Assembly (NCBI GenBank): GCA_020444065.1
Contig: JAHLLQ010000007.1
Span: forward strand, 1 to 64,000
DNA: 64,000 nucleotides
Source: a bacterium
Lineage (GTDB): Bacteria; Sumerlaeota; Sumerlaeia; SLMS01; JAHLLQ01
Direction of reading: 5' to 3'
Shown here: positions 62,918 to 64,000 of the stretch, one piece after another
Position numbering within the stretch: position 1 is the first letter of the stretch
How the letters are laid out: every line of letters starts with the position of its first letter
Notes under the pieces: model-generated
What the model saw: the letters and a program-made list of their open reading frames with translations, nothing else
Database searches by the model: none
What the model was told of the DNA's origin: nothing
Made by a program: the position numbers and the translations under genes

Positions 62918-63532
62918 TCACCCGCCGTTGCCTTTCTGTACGCCGCGCGTGTGTTGCGCGGGATCGGTGGCGGCCGTTCGATCGGCGGCCTCCATGCGCG
63001 CCCGCAAGACTTTGCGGGCTTCGAACAGGCGGGATTTGGCGGCTTCGAGGCCGATGTCGAGTGCATCGGCGATTTCCCGGCAGGACATGTTGTTCATGTA
63101 CTTCAGGCCAAGAACGACGCGGTGGGGCTCGGGGAGGCTGTGGAGGGCTTCTTCGAGCTGTCGGAGACGTTCCTTTTCCACGAGCATCTCTGGCACGGAG
63201 ATGACCTCCGGCGCGGGCTGATTGGCCAGGGCGCGGCGGCCGCGTTCGGCTTTGCGCAGGTGCTCGTGGGCGATGTTGCGGGCCATGGAGTAGAGCCAAC
63301 TGGAAAGGCGCGATTCGGATCGCAGATTTCCCAGAGTCGAGAAGGCGCGGACGAAGGTGTCATGCGCGATGTCTCGGGTCATCTCCGGATCCCCGGTAAC
63401 GCCGTATGCGACCGCGTGAATGGTGCGTTCGCAGGGGCGGACGAGCTTCCAGAAGGCTTTGGTGTCGCCTTCGACGGCGCGGGCCAGGAGCTGCTTCCGG
63501 CTTTGCTCGTCCGTTGTTGGGGATTTGGCCAT
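62918..63532 (-). CDS. ECF-type RNA polymerase sigma factor
   Basis: 204 residues. Sigma2 (about 22-95; PEMTRDIAHDTFVRAFSTL, RSESRLSSWLYSMARNIAHEHLRK) and sigma4 (about 120-175; LRQLEEALHSLPEPHRVVLGLKYMNNMSCREIADALDIGLEAAKSRLFEARKVL). The ATG at 63532 begins MAKSPTTDEQ. It is followed by its probable anti-sigma, and the exporter operon behind may belong to its regulon. A strong hairpin and a T8 run lie in its leader. Confidence 0.93.
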   Translation of the reverse strand: MAKSPTTDEQSRKQLLARAVEGDTKAFWKLVRPCERTIHAVAYGVTGDPEMTRDIAHDTFVRAFSTLGNLRSESRLSSWLYSMARNIAHEHLRKAERGRRALANQPAPEVISVPEMLVEKERLRQLEEALHSLPEPHRVVLGLKYMNNMSCREIADALDIGLEAAKSRLFEARKVLRARMEAADRTAATDPAQHTRGVQKGNGG

Positions 63533-63922
63533 GGTACGGTGTCCTGTTTCGGGACTTCTGCCGCTATTTTTGTCCCGTTCACCATGTAAGTGTTCGAGCG
63601 GGACGTTTGGTTGGAAAGTTTCTCCGTTTTTTTTACGAGGAACCGAGCGGAGCCTTCATGAGGGCAGAAGGTCGAGAAGAAACAGCGGCCCGTCGTGGTG
63701 ACGGGCCGCTCCATTGATATTAGGGGAATTGCGAGTTTACTGTATGGCCAGTCAAGGAAGCCAATTCCGGGCCTGATCCGGGCATTATTGCACATTTTCT
63801 GTGACAGAAGTGCCGCCGTCCGCCGAGCACAAGGATTGACAACCAACACCGAAGCGTCTTGAGTGGAACGTAGGGAGACCGAATGGGGAAGCACGACACT
63901 TCTACCGAGGCGGCGGACGATC
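63533..63922. other. Divergent regulatory spacer with a strong hairpin
   Basis: 390 bases between the minus-strand sigma gene and the plus-strand regulator. It holds AGCGGCCCGTC-GTGGT-GACGGGCCGCT (63684-63710), a perfect 11-bp stem that on the minus strand is followed by GTTTCTTCT, like a weak attenuator. A run of eight or more T lies near 63627-63634. No frame looks coding. Confidence 0.6.
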
Positions 63923-64000
63923 ATGGCGCAGCGCTATCGCATTCTGGCCGTTGATGATAACGAAGACACCCTCGAACTGATCCGACTGACGTTGATGGAG
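63923..64000 (+). CDS. Response regulator, receiver domain, cut by the window edge
   Basis: Only the first 26 residues are present: MAQRYRILAVDDNEDTLELI and a little more. The pattern of a hydrophobic strand, then the acidic pocket VDDNED, then a helix is the start of a CheY-like receiver domain. The ATG at 63923 is chosen because it is in frame and directly upstream of this motif. The rest lies outside the window, so its output domain is unknown. Confidence 0.75.
   Translation, partial: MAQRYRILAVDDNEDTLELIRLTLME

Overview
This window is chromosomal DNA from a GC-rich diderm bacterium. The diderm call rests on a TonB/ExbB/ExbD set, a lipoprotein, ECF sigma factors with membrane partners and a complete two-component cascade. 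I cannot name the phylum securely. The many predicted membrane glycosyltransferases (an Agl23/TIGR03663-like protein coupled to a DUF2298 protein), the Hanks-type kinases and the secreted PKD and VWA proteins recall uncultured lineages such as Sumerlaeota (BRC1) or the Planctomycetes neighbourhood, but this is inference. Two exact parS sites inside parA suggest a position near the replication origin.

Layout. Positions 1-5,000 form an AT-richer accessory segment: five or six small orphan genes on the minus strand, one a clear SUKH (SMI1/KNR4) immunity protein, mixed with two deletion remnants of a REP-associated tyrosine transposase (RAYT) and diverged repeats. It looks like an immunity-gene island without its toxin. 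Positions 5,039-21,330 (all minus) carry a short-chain dehydrogenase, the two very large membrane glycosylation proteins, phosphofructokinase, a ClC-CBS channel, a GAF histidine kinase, enolase and class II aldolase, so three glycolytic genes lie together. Positions 21,566-27,000 hold an FHA-kinase and then tonB, exbD, exbB, parB and parA. Positions 27,008-36,600 hold a lone CHR-domain transporter, a secreted protein, a sodium:solute symporter, a methyltransferase/GT2/membrane-protein operon, a YhiN-type flavoprotein and an ECF sigma/DUF6768 pair. Positions 36,669-48,337 hold a large GT39-like protein, uridine kinase, a lipoprotein, a Ser/Thr kinase, an AT-rich GHKL-ATPase/nuclease-like gene, and a VWA/histidine kinase/response regulator operon. 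Positions 48,344-63,532 (minus) hold type III pantothenate kinase, an M14 peptidase fused to an amidohydrolase-like domain, a PKD surface protein, gatB, two ABC exporters and an ECF sigma factor with a giant FecR anti-sigma. A response regulator starts at the right edge.

The most interesting items are: (1) the stand-alone GHKL ATPase with a C-terminal D...ExK nuclease-like region at 42,771-44,465, a candidate single-gene defence system; (2) a four-copy intergenic hairpin element of about 130 bp (31,029; 33,817; 54,226; 56,145) whose outer arms differ between copies but stay complementary within each copy; (3) GAGTACGAG-type palindromes next to two of those copies, bracketing gatB; and (4) a GAAA-loop hairpin that buries the ribosome binding site of the PKD surface protein. 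No tRNA, rRNA or CRISPR array was seen.
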